DNA from: Candidatus Sericytochromatia bacterium
GTDB lineage: Bacteria; Cyanobacteriota; Sericytochromatia; JACMPN01
Assembly: GCA_014377495.1 (NCBI GenBank)
Contig: JACMPN010000270.1
Coordinates: forward strand, 1-14,091
Direction: 5' to 3'
Length of the DNA: 14,091 nucleotides
A program made the translations under genes and the position numbers. The first letter of the stretch is position 1; each line of letters opens with the position of its first letter. The notes under the pieces are model-generated. The model worked only from the letters and a program-made list of their open reading frames with translations. It had not been told where the DNA came from and did no database searches. This document shows, piece after piece, positions 7,716 through 14,067 of this stretch.

Positions 7716-7729
7716 CTGGCCTTGGCCAG
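7716..7729. repeat. Short perfect palindrome upstream of the diguanylate cyclase
   Basis: CTGGCC-TT-GGCCAG is a 14-bp near-perfect dyad about 70 bp upstream of the cyclase start. It lies in the only gap between that gene and the NUDIX gene. It could be a regulator site, or a chance feature of GC-rich sequence. Confidence 0.25.
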
Positions 7730-7792
7730 CATCGATCAACGGCGAGTTACCCAACGACCACGATGGCACGCACGGCTACAGCGAGCCTGTGC

Positions 7793-8239
7793 CTAGGCCC
7801 ACATTTCACCCAGATAGGTAAATGGGGTCTTGTAATCGCTCGCATGCAAGTCACGCAGCTGTTGGGCGACCGGTGGGTAAAGTGTCAGATTCAGCAGGTC
7901 GGCGATGGGCTTGAAGGCCACCTCGGCGATGACGTCATCCAGCCCCTGCTTGATCTCGCCACCCACGATTCGGGCCAGCAGATACACGTTGACGATGTGG
8001 CGTGACCCTTCGGGGTCGATGGCCTCACTGATCCAGATCGGCCGCTCGACTTCGACGATCAGCCCCGTCTCTTCCAGCAGCTCCCGTTCGGCGCAGACCG
8101 AAAATGATTCGCCAAAATCGACACCGCCACCTGGTAGCAGCCAATACGTCTTTTCGCCCTTGCGATGACGGACCAGCAGCATCTCGTCGCCTTTGGGGCA
8201 GATGACATTCGTGCGGATGCGGGGCTGGGCTACCGACAT
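7793..8239 (-). CDS. NUDIX hydrolase
   Basis: A 148-residue hydrolase of nucleoside-diphosphate-linked compounds. The NUDIX box GX5EX7REUXEEXGU is complete: G38, E44, then RELLEETGL at 52-60, so the Mg2+-binding glutamates E56 and E57 are present. The upstream strand YWLLPGGGV and size are typical. MutT-like proteins of this type act on oxidised nucleotides, ADP-ribose or related compounds; the substrate cannot be read here. ATG 8239 overlaps the last ten bases of the upstream PLP enzyme gene, which ends TAG at 8230-8232, and AGAGG lies 10 nt upstream. Translation is therefore likely coupled to that gene. An in-frame start further upstream (8293) lies inside the preceding gene and is disfavoured. 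Confidence 0.9.
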   Translation of the reverse strand: MSVAQPRIRTNVICPKGDEMLLVRHRKGEKTYWLLPGGGVDFGESFSVCAERELLEETGLIVEVERPIWISEAIDPEGSRHIVNVYLLARIVGGEIKQGLDDVIAEVAFKPIADLLNLTLYPPVAQQLRDLHASDYKTPFTYLGEMWA

Positions 8240-9477
8240 GCGGTGGAGACCTCTTCCAACTCGGCCAATGCGGACAACAGTCCCAGCCGGCAATGGGCAT
8301 AGCTGAGCCCGCCCTGCCAGTAGCCGACGAAGGGCTCCCGCAGCGGGCCGTCGGCACTCAGTTCGATCGTGGAACCCTCGATGAACGTCCCACCCGCCAT
8401 AACGACCTCGTCGCCATAGCCCGGCAGCTGCCAGGGAATGGGCGTGACGTAGGCGCCGATGGGAGAGGCTTTCTGGACGCCCCGGCAGAACGCCACCAGC
8501 CGGTCGGCCGAACCGAAGCGGATGGCCTGAATGATGTCGCTGCGCGTATCGCCAGGACCAGGCGAGGTGGCGAACCCGAGGTCCGAAAACAGTTGCGAGG
8601 CCAGGATAGCCCCCTGCAAGGCCTGCGACACCGTGTGCGGGGCCATGAACAGGCCCTGAAAAGCGATCCGGTTAAAGTCCAGCGTGGCGCCGCCGTCACG
8701 GCCGATACCCGGTGCATATAACCGGCAGGCGGCCTGGTTGACCAAATCTTCCCGACCCACGACGTAGCCGCCGCACGGGGTGATGCCGCCACCGGGATTT
8801 TTGATCAGCGAGCCGGCGACGAGGTCGGCGCCAGCGGCGATGGGTTCCTGGTCCTCGGTGAACTCGCCGTAGCAGTTGTCGACGAAGCAGATCAAGTCCG
8901 GCTTTTGGGCCTTGAGGATCTGGATGGTGCGACGGATGTCGGCGATCGTCAGGCTCGGTCGCCAGGCATACCCGCGGGAGCGCTGGATGAGGACCATGCG
9001 GGTCTCGGGACGCACACAGGTGGCCAGGCCGTCCCAGTCCATCGTCCCGTCTTGCTGCAGGGGCAATTCCCGATAGGTGACGCCCCACTCGATCAGGGAG
9101 CCCTGTCCCTCTTCACGGGTGCCGATGACCTCTTCCATCGTGTCGTAAGGCGCACCGACGACGGACAGCAGTTCGTCACCGGGACGCAACACACCGAACA
9201 GGGCTGTGGCCAGGGCGTGGGTGCCGGAGGCAAAGTGGGGCCGCACCAAGGCCGCTTCGGCCTCGAAGACCCGGGCGAAAACCCGCTCCAGGCATTGACG
9301 GCCAAGGTCGTCGTGGCCGTATCCCGTCGTGCCGTGCAGGTGCTCTTCGCCGACCTTTTCGGTGACGAAAGCGTCCAGCACCCGCTGCTGGCAGACCAAC
9401 TCAATACCCTGACGCTGTTGTAGCCACCCGGCGGCAGCCGCTTCGGCCCGCTTCAGTTGTTCGAAATGACGAGACAC
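8230..9477 (-). CDS. PLP-dependent methionine gamma-lyase family protein (PF06838, 'aluminum resistance protein')
   Basis: A 415-residue fold-type I PLP enzyme. The family landmarks are HGTTGYGHDDLGR near the N-terminus, FASGTHALATALFG, the pyridine-nitrogen aspartate D200 in FVDNCYGEF, and the Schiff-base lysine K226 in AGSLIKNPGGGI. Further blocks are GYVVGR, the APHTVSQALQGA stretch and MAGGTFIEGSTIELSADGP. The family is often called aluminum resistance protein from an early phenotype; homology suggests Cys/Met lyase chemistry on an unknown thioether or amino-acid substrate. The start is GTG 9477, preceded by GGAGG with a 4-nt gap; an in-frame TTG at 9507 lacks such a site. It is the first gene of a coupled pair with the NUDIX hydrolase. 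Upstream are about 130 bp separating it from hflX. Confidence 0.9.
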   Translation of the reverse strand: MSRHFEQLKRAEAAAAGWLQQRQGIELVCQQRVLDAFVTEKVGEEHLHGTTGYGHDDLGRQCLERVFARVFEAEAALVRPHFASGTHALATALFGVLRPGDELLSVVGAPYDTMEEVIGTREEGQGSLIEWGVTYRELPLQQDGTMDWDGLATCVRPETRMVLIQRSRGYAWRPSLTIADIRRTIQILKAQKPDLICFVDNCYGEFTEDQEPIAAGADLVAGSLIKNPGGGITPCGGYVVGREDLVNQAACRLYAPGIGRDGGATLDFNRIAFQGLFMAPHTVSQALQGAILASQLFSDLGFATSPGPGDTRSDIIQAIRFGSADRLVAFCRGVQKASPIGAYVTPIPWQLPGYGDEVVMAGGTFIEGSTIELSADGPLREPFVGYWQGGLSYAHCRLGLLSALAELEEVSTACR

Positions 9478-9580
9478 GGTTCCTCCACTGGGATGTTGGG
9501 CGATCAAAGCGAGTGGTTACTTGTAGCACAGCATGCCAGGTCATGGGCCGTTTCCAAAGGGTTTGGGCCGGTGGGACTGA

Positions 9581-9597
9581 CGGCCGACATCCGGCCG
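9581..9597. repeat. Inverted repeat just downstream of hflX
   Basis: CGGCCG-ACATC-CGGCCG forms a 6-bp GC-only stem with a 5-nt loop, 15 bp past the hflX stop codon. No T-tract follows on the minus strand, so it is at best a factor-dependent or weak terminator element. Confidence 0.3.
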
Positions 9598-9611
9598 GTG
9601 TCCACGCTGTG

Positions 9612-11345
9612 TCAGAAGCAAGGAACCGCATAGCCCGCCGTCCAGCCCGGGCGGACCTCGTCGACGACACGGCGCAACAACCCGACCATTTCGTCGAGCC
9701 CCTTGCCCGTCACGGCCGAAACGGCGATCGAACGCTCGGACAGGTTGCGCAGCTTGGCCAGAGTCAGGGGCGAGGCCAGATCTGCCTTGTTCAGGACAGT
9801 CACGACGGGCTTCCGATAGGCATCCAGCTCAAAGACGATATCCTCCACGGCCGCCACGTGTTCTTCGGCGGCCGGATCACTGGCATCGGCGACATGCAGC
9901 AGCACGTCGGACTCGGTGACTTCTTCCAGCGTGGCCCGAAAGGCGGCCACCAGCTCTGTGGGCAGCTTGCGGATGAAGCCGACCGTATCGGTGATCAGCA
10001 CGGTCCGGCCGTTGGCCAGGGTGAGCCGGCGGGTCCGGGGATCGAGGGTCGCAAAGAGCTTGTTTTCGGCCAGTGCGTTGGCCTTGGTCAGGGCGTTGAG
10101 CAGACTGGACTTGCCGGCGTTGGTGTAACCGATCAGGGCGGCCACGGCGATGCCGCTTTTGGCCCGGCTGCGCCGCTGGTGCCGGCGGTGTACCTGCAAT
10201 TGGGCGACTTCGCGCTCCAACTGGGAGATCCGGGTGCGGATGCGGCGGCGATCCACTTCCAGCTTCGTTTCGCCAGGCCCCCGGGTCCCGATGCCACCGC
10301 CGAGCCGGCTGAAGCCCTTGGTGCGGCCCACCAGACGGGGCAGCAGGTAATGCAACTGGGCCAGCTCGACCTGCAGTTTGCCCTCTTTGGATTGGGCCCG
10401 TTGGGCAAAGATATCCAAAATCAGCTGGGTGCGGTCGAGGACCCGGACATCCAGGATCGATTCCAGCTGTCTGGCCTGGATCGGGCTCAGTTCCCCGTCG
10501 AAGACCACCAGGTTGGCCTGCTTTTCCTGTACGGCCAAGGCCAGTTCCAGCGCCTTGCCGCTGCCGATCAGGGTGCTGGCATCCGGCTTTTCACGCCGCT
10601 GCAGCACGTCGCCGACGATGGTTGCCCCCGCAGTGTCGGCCAGCAGGGCCAGTTCCTTGAGGGAATCCTCCGCCTCCGCCAGCGTGCCATCAGCCGTGAC
10701 CAGACCGACGATGAAGGCTCGTTCGGCTTTGGTGTTGCTGACCATGGTCCCGGCGCTGCGGGCAAGGGGCCCTTCCACGTCGGCGAGGAACTCATCGAAG
10801 TTCGTCTGCAGCCACTGACGCACGGGCAGCGGATCATGGACCCGCCAGGAGGGGGCGTTGGGGACGGGAGGGATCAGGTGGGCGAGGTAGACGTTGCCGG
10901 CCCGACCGTCCTCCACCTCAATGGCGGCCAGGAAATCGAACCGGTTCTTGGCCAGCGTGATCAGGTCGGCCCGGGAGAGACCGCCGCCCCGGGGATGGGT
11001 GTGGATGCAGCGCAGGCCGTTCAGGCGGGCGAGCGACTCCCGGTAGCCCACGTCGGTACGGGGTACGGACAGGCCATCGGCATCACCGACGGAGACCGTG
11101 AGGATCTGCCCCCGGCGATTGACGATGACGGCGACCTCACGCTGGATCTCCAGGGACACGGCGCTGAGCGTGTCGGCCAGCTCGACGGTCATCATCTGGC
11201 CGTCCGGGACACGACGCCGGTAGAGGAGTTCCAGGCGGTGAATGTGACTGGCCTTGAGACCTTGCAGGTGTCCATGAACCTTGGGAATGGTCGCCACCTC
11301 CATCGGCATGACCGTCGGCCGTTCGAGCCGGCCTGTCTGCTCCAT
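9612..11345 (-). CDS. hflX: GTPase HflX, long form with extra N-terminal domain
   Basis: A 577-residue ribosome-associated GTPase. HflX binds the 50S subunit and splits stalled or hibernating 70S ribosomes. Residues about 200-345 form the HflX nucleotide-binding-like N-domain (ERAFIVGL, STLIGSGK, DGELSPIQARQLE). Next are the glycine-rich loop GGGIGTRGPGETKLE (349-363), a coiled-coil-like basic helix, and the G domain: P-loop GYTNAGKS (406-413), DTVGF (453-457), NKAD (519-522). An extra domain of about 190 residues precedes this (from HGHLQGLKAS, through LLYRRRVP and REVAVIVNRRG, to a HTHP motif); it is known from cyanobacterial-type HflX. ATG 11345 fits the conserved N-terminus, though its ribosome binding site (GATGGGAA) is weak. 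The 66 open codons upstream cross a terminator-like hairpin and look non-coding. The gene is probably transcribed on its own. Confidence 0.93.
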   Translation of the reverse strand: MEQTGRLERPTVMPMEVATIPKVHGHLQGLKASHIHRLELLYRRRVPDGQMMTVELADTLSAVSLEIQREVAVIVNRRGQILTVSVGDADGLSVPRTDVGYRESLARLNGLRCIHTHPRGGGLSRADLITLAKNRFDFLAAIEVEDGRAGNVYLAHLIPPVPNAPSWRVHDPLPVRQWLQTNFDEFLADVEGPLARSAGTMVSNTKAERAFIVGLVTADGTLAEAEDSLKELALLADTAGATIVGDVLQRREKPDASTLIGSGKALELALAVQEKQANLVVFDGELSPIQARQLESILDVRVLDRTQLILDIFAQRAQSKEGKLQVELAQLHYLLPRLVGRTKGFSRLGGGIGTRGPGETKLEVDRRRIRTRISQLEREVAQLQVHRRHQRRSRAKSGIAVAALIGYTNAGKSSLLNALTKANALAENKLFATLDPRTRRLTLANGRTVLITDTVGFIRKLPTELVAAFRATLEEVTESDVLLHVADASDPAAEEHVAAVEDIVFELDAYRKPVVTVLNKADLASPLTLAKLRNLSERSIAVSAVTGKGLDEMVGLLRRVVDEVRPGWTAGYAVPCF

Positions 11346-11409
11346 TTCCCATCTTATCAGGCTTCTCACCCGGAGCCCCGCAAGCCCAGTCACCACGCCA
11401 TTTGCCCAG

Positions 11410-11452
11410 TCCCAAAACACAAAGAGACCGCCAACAAAACATGTCGGCGGTC
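11410..11452 (-). terminator. Rho-independent-type terminator downstream of the 94-aa gene
   Basis: The arms GACCGCCAACA (11426-11436) and TGTCGGCGGTC (11442-11452) form an 11-bp stem with one mismatch and a 5-nt loop. In the minus-strand direction the hairpin is followed by the T-rich run TCTCTTTGTGTTTTG. It lies about 160 bp past the stop codon of the 94-aa gene and about 65 bp before hflX, so it would separate the two transcripts. The opposite direction has no T-tract. Confidence 0.6.
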
Positions 11453-11610
11453 GCAGCGGAACCAAGTTGAACAGGGGGAAGGTCAAACAGGGTTGTGCGG
11501 TGGGTGCAGGGCTGGTCGCATTGGGGGCGGATTCAGCGATCACGTCCTCAGGGACATTGAGCCGGTTGCGCGCCGTGTGCAGCCGTCATGTGCCCACCAC
11601 ACGGCCCTTT

Positions 11611-11895
11611 TCAGGCCATTCTGGCAATATCCCGGGGGCGGCGGTTCCCGCCGTTGGAACCGCTGGAGCCATGGGCGGCGATGGGGGTGCTGGACTGTTG
11701 GGCGGCGACCTGGCTGAGCAGGGCACTGACCAGGCGGACCGGGTCGACTTCGCCGAGCAGCATCTGGGCGACCGTGGCGTAGGCGTTAGCCTGGCTGGTC
11801 TGGCTCAGTTGCTGGATGCGCTGGAGCAACTGGTTGCGCCGATCGGTGCCGGCCTGGGGCGCAGCACCGGTCGTGGTGGTTTTGACGTCGGACAT
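11611..11895 (-). CDS. Unknown 94-residue protein
   Basis: A short gene with a very good ribosome binding site (GGAGGAG just before TTT-ATG), which is the main reason to believe it. The protein has a polar, threonine-rich start (KTTTTGAAPQAG). Residues about 18-68 are rich in Q, L, A and R and look amphipathic helical (RRNQLLQRIQQLSQ, then TVAQMLLGEVDPVRLVSALLSQV). A serine/glycine/asparagine-rich tail ends in a basic NRRPRDIARMA. There are no cysteines, signal peptide or membrane segment. I do not recognise a family. The helical pattern could make a small oligomeric or protein-binding module. It stands alone: MiaE ends 454 bp upstream, and a terminator hairpin follows before hflX. Confidence 0.7.
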   Translation of the reverse strand: MSDVKTTTTGAAPQAGTDRRNQLLQRIQQLSQTSQANAYATVAQMLLGEVDPVRLVSALLSQVAAQQSSTPIAAHGSSGSNGGNRRPRDIARMA

Positions 11896-11937
11896 AAACT
11901 CCTCCGAATTTCAGTGGGTGGTGCCGGCAGTGGGTCC

Positions 11938-11958
11938 AGCGTCTCGTTCCGGGACGCT
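11938..11958 (+). repeat. Hairpin before the 94-aa gene
   Basis: AGCGTCTCG (11938-11946), loop TTC, CGGGACGCT (11950-11958). All nine pairs form if the plus strand is the RNA, because the one imperfect pair is a U-G wobble there; on the minus strand it is a C-A mismatch. No T-tract follows. Confidence 0.35.
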
Positions 11959-12108
11959 CAAGCCACGCGACAGCGATGCGACAGTGGGGGATCCGACCAG
12001 CGGAGCGGTTCGGGGCCGGGCGCCGCCGCAAAAACCGGCAATCGGCCGACGCCCATGGCGAACGGCGGGACCGGGCAGTGCGGGACGAACGGACGGGACA
12101 GGCCACTG

Positions 12109-12133
12109 ACGGTGTTTGTCAGACAAACACCGT
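12109..12133. promoter_or_regulatory. Perfect 25-bp dyad, possible operator
   Basis: ACGGTGTTTGT (12109-12119), centre CAG, ACAAACACCGT (12123-12133): eleven perfectly matched bases on each side. Neither strand has a T-tract beyond it, so it does not look like an intrinsic terminator. Size and symmetry fit a binding site for a dimeric repressor (TetR-type operators are similar in form) or a stable leader hairpin of the 94-aa gene, about 215 bp upstream of its start. Confidence 0.5.
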
Positions 12134-12196
12134 GACAAGCACAACGAGCGGCTCGGGCCGCATCCGGGTGCGCTACGTGGCATGCAAATCCTTTGA

Positions 12197-12216
12197 ACAG
12201 CTCTAGACAGCTCTAG
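12197..12216. repeat. Tandem 10-bp direct repeat
   Basis: ACAGCTCTAG occurs twice head to tail with no mismatch. It sits about 65 bp from the 25-bp dyad in the same intergenic region. Confidence 0.5.
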
Positions 12217-12349
12217 CGGTCAGGGACGTCCGCACCGGAACCGGGGCGAAGGTCATACCTTCCGGCAGGGGATGTCCCCCATTTATGTTCACAATAATAG
12301 CAAGACAAGGGCCCCGTGGCCAGACATGGCCCCGTATACAAGGGTCCGT

Positions 12350-13030
12350 TCAGCCATGAATGCGGGGCTCAGGGGGTTGGGCGAGCACCAGCTGCGCCTC
12401 ATGAGCGGCCACCTGAGCCAGCCGGATCCTGACGGCTGCCTTGTTGGAAAACCGCTCCGCCAGCCCGACGAACAGGGCGGCATGACCCGCTTCCGGCGGG
12501 ATCAGCGCTTCATACAGCTCACGCACCACCGGATCGGTCAGGCCACCGGCCAGCAGCGTGAACCGTTCATGGCTGCGGGCCTCGATCATCGCCGCAACCA
12601 GCAACCGGTCCGTGATGCCGTCCTCCCGGCCCTTGCGGGCGATGGCCACCAGATCCCGCACGTAAGGGTCAGGCAGCATGGACCGCAGCTTGCCGCCCCG
12701 GGCGAGAACCAGCCGGTAGACCAGGTCGAAATGCCGCATCTCCTCCTGGGCCAGGTGGCTCAGCGTCTCCACAAAGACCCGGTCTCCGGGGACCTTGCCC
12801 AGCATGGCCAGGGCGGCAGCTGCCGCCTTTTGCTCGCAAGCGGCGTGATCGACGAGCAGGCTGTCCAGATCCGCCAGGGCGACCGGCAGCCAACCCGCCG
12901 GTGTCGGGCACTGCAGCAGGCCGTCCGGGTCGAAACGGGCCGAAGCCGCCAAAGCCGCCATGCCGCTAGCGGGAAACGGGTGGGTGGAGCCAAGTGTCAC
13001 GGTCGGTACCTGAAGGCTGCGATAAGACAT
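12350..13030 (-). CDS. miaE: tRNA-(ms2io6A)-hydroxylase MiaE-like
   Basis: A 226-residue ferritin-like non-haem diiron monooxygenase. MiaE hydroxylates the isopentenyl group of 2-methylthio-N6-isopentenyl-adenosine at position 37 of tRNAs reading UNN codons, using O2. The predicted diiron ligands are all present: E66 (DHAACEQKAA), E97 and H100 (EEMRH), E150 (IEARSHERF), E180 and H183 (EAGH). Their spacing is that of the MiaE family rather than bacterioferritin. Length is near the usual 190-270 aa. ATG 13030 has GAGGGG 6 nt upstream and GGAGG further back. It lies 57 nt downstream of the RGG-tailed protein and is probably co-transcribed with it. The MiaA and MiaB enzymes that prepare its substrate are not in the window. 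Confidence 0.88.
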   Translation of the reverse strand: MSYRSLQVPTVTLGSTHPFPASGMAALAASARFDPDGLLQCPTPAGWLPVALADLDSLLVDHAACEQKAAAAALAMLGKVPGDRVFVETLSHLAQEEMRHFDLVYRLVLARGGKLRSMLPDPYVRDLVAIARKGREDGITDRLLVAAMIEARSHERFTLLAGGLTDPVVRELYEALIPPEAGHAALFVGLAERFSNKAAVRIRLAQVAAHEAQLVLAQPPEPRIHG

Positions 13031-13044
13031 TGATGGCCCCTCAC

Positions 13045-13060
13045 CTCCCCGTTTCGGGAG
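13045..13060 (-). promoter_or_regulatory. Small hairpin over an upstream SD-like sequence of miaE
   Basis: In the minus-strand mRNA, CTCCC (13060-13056) can pair with GGGAG (13049-13045) around a 6-nt loop. This covers the GGAGG that precedes the miaE start, but leaves the closer GAGGGG free. Any regulatory effect is speculative. Confidence 0.25.
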
Positions 13061-13087
13061 AGGCGAGAGGCCGCAGAAACCGGTTTT

Positions 13088-13882
13088 CTAGTTGCCAGCG
13101 GGTTGGCGTCCCTTTTTGGGGACGAAGCGCCGCCGGTTGCCGCCGGGACCACCGGGGCCGGCAGGCCCGCCCTGATCCCGGGGGCCCTGATCGCCGCCGC
13201 GGGGACCGCTCGGCTCCCGCTGACCGCCCTGGCCGCCCTGGCCACCCTGGCCACCGCCTCTGTAACCACCACCATTGCCGTTGCTAGAGCCACGGGGGCC
13301 ACGGGGTTGCGGCTGCTGCTGCTGGGGTCCGATCGGCTGGGCCTCGGTGAGGCTGCTGAACTGCTCCGGCCGGGCCATGTCCTGAATCGCCCGGGCCAGC
13401 ATCAGCACCCAGCTGTCCGAGTGGTAAATCAGCCCGGCGAACTTGCGCAGGAAGTACTCGGGCCCGAACAGGAGGACCCGGCTGTCGGCGTCGTAAAGAG
13501 CGCCCGCCGCTTCGGTGAACTCGGTGGCCGAGACCAGTACCGCATAGTCGGCACCCTCTTCGGCGAAGTCCTCGTCGAAGTTGGCCAACAGCTCGTCATC
13601 GATCTTGGGCTCACCGGTAAGCACCTGCACCCAATAGGCACCGGCCATGGGGCCGCGGGGCTTGCGGGTGGTGAACTCGTCCCAGCTCTGGCTGCCGTCG
13701 AGCAGATGGTCGAAGCCGGCAAACAGCCAGCGGGCGACCAACGGCCCCAACTCGGTCGAGGGGTCCAGAGTCACCAGCCAGGCGCAGAAGCGCTCCTTGA
13801 CGAGCTGATCCTTGCTGGTCGGCCGATGCGGGTTGGTCGGGCGATCCATCGTCGTCAGGCTATAAGTGGAGCTAGCAGTCAA
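13088..13882 (-). CDS. Unknown protein: Mrr-like core with RGG/GQG-rich disordered tail
   Basis: A 264-residue protein I cannot assign to a named family. Residues about 25-170 are a folded domain. AYWVQVLTGEPKIDDELL, then GADYAVLVSATEFTEAAGALY, then SRVLLFGPEYFLRKF resemble the last part of the Mrr/PD-(D/E)XK nuclease fold (QxK strand, 'vvts..ft..A' strand-helix, 'lidg..L..l' end). The catalytic QxK lysine is replaced by leucine (QVL), so an inactive or diverged nuclease fold is suggested; this is inference. Residues 185-264 are low complexity: QQQQPQPRGPRG, GYRGGG, three GGQ repeats, several RGG/RG units, then a basic NRRRFVPKKGR end, as in RNA-binding disordered tails. The start is TTG 13882, with AGAGAGG 5 nt upstream; the ATG 33 nt further in has no such site. 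It lies 57 nt upstream of miaE and likely heads that operon. Confidence 0.75.
   Translation of the reverse strand: MTASSTYSLTTMDRPTNPHRPTSKDQLVKERFCAWLVTLDPSTELGPLVARWLFAGFDHLLDGSQSWDEFTTRKPRGPMAGAYWVQVLTGEPKIDDELLANFDEDFAEEGADYAVLVSATEFTEAAGALYDADSRVLLFGPEYFLRKFAGLIYHSDSWVLMLARAIQDMARPEQFSSLTEAQPIGPQQQQPQPRGPRGSSNGNGGGYRGGGQGGQGGQGGQREPSGPRGGDQGPRDQGGPAGPGGPGGNRRRFVPKKGRQPAGN
13222..13254 (-). repeat. 9-bp tandem codon repeat encoding GGQ units
   Basis: About three and a half 9-bp units (GGCCRCCCT on the plus strand; CAG-GGY-GGY on the coding strand) lie inside the disordered tail of the Mrr-like protein. They differ mainly at third codon positions, which suggests that the protein repeat is kept. 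Confidence 0.6.
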
Positions 13883-13965
13883 AGCGACCTCTCTTCCGTG
13901 GGGGGCACGTGGGGGCAGGGGAGGTTAGAGCAACTCACGTCAGACACTCTAAAAACATCCGACCT

Positions 13966-13971
13966 ATTTTA
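13966..13971 (-). promoter_or_regulatory. Possible -10 element (TAAAAT) of the Mrr-like gene
   Basis: TAAAAT on the minus strand matches the -10 consensus at five of six positions and lies in a locally A+T-rich patch. The leader to the TTG start would be about 75 nt. No -35 match is visible. Confidence 0.25.
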
Positions 13972-14039
13972 GCCCGAATCGCCCCATTTCGCGCGCCTGC
14001 ACCCTGGCCGGGCGCAGAATTCAAGCCGCAGACCCGGCT

Positions 14040-14066
14040 CTGGCGCCGGTTTGAAACCAGCACCAG
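14040..14066 (-). repeat. 27-bp imperfect dyad near the right edge
   Basis: Arms CTGGCGCCGGTTT (14040-14052) and AAACCAGCACCAG (14054-14066) flank one central base. The two imperfect pairs are G-U wobbles if the minus strand is transcribed but C-A mismatches on the plus strand. This points to a minus-strand RNA hairpin (12 bp, loop UCA). It begins one base after a TGA stop (14068-14070) of a possible upstream gene. Confidence 0.4.
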
Positions 14067-14067
14067 C

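Larger units (their letters stand above)
11896..12349. other. 454-bp structured intergenic region between miaE and the 94-aa gene
   Basis: No convincing gene is seen in any frame. It contains a 9-bp stem hairpin at 11938-11958, a perfect 25-bp dyad at 12109-12133, a tandem 10-bp repeat at 12197-12216, a GGGGA-TG-TCCCC palindrome near 12270, and an A+T-rich island around 12282-12302. That island stands out against the GC-rich background and is the likeliest promoter site. No canonical -35/-10 pair could be settled on either strand. Next to the miaE stop are partly repeated GGCCCCGT and ACAAGGG units (about 12307-12347). Confidence 0.5.

Noticed and set aside
6595..7821. Plus-strand frame of 408 codons opposite the diguanylate cyclase
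   Set aside because: Antisense shadow of a GGDEF protein with an intact active site.
11346..11543. 66-codon N-terminal extension of HflX
   Set aside because: It would run through the terminator hairpin, has no family similarity and no ribosome binding site; the conserved N-terminus begins near ATG 11345.
9513..11717. A very long plus-strand open frame (over 700 codons) across hflX
   Set aside because: It lies antisense to a textbook HflX with all GTPase motifs. Its product is low-complexity Q/G/D-rich, and it is a by-product of GC-rich codon use.
11281..12135. Plus-strand frame of 284 codons across the 94-aa gene
   Set aside because: The product is glycine/serine-rich and low complexity with no plausible start, and it opposes a gene with a strong ribosome binding site.
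12272..13033. Plus-strand frame opposite miaE
   Set aside because: It is antisense to a protein with all six diiron ligands in the right places.
13222..13254. Possible CRISPR-like short repeats
   Set aside because: The 9-bp units are contiguous, have no spacers and are codon repeats within a protein tail.
13103..13972. Plus-strand frame opposite the Mrr-like gene
   Set aside because: The product is an alanine/leucine/glycine shadow. The minus-strand frame has a ribosome binding site and a coherent folded core plus tail.
14000..14066. A tRNA-like hairpin near the right edge
   Set aside because: No acceptor-stem pairing, anticodon arm or conserved T-loop could be fitted.
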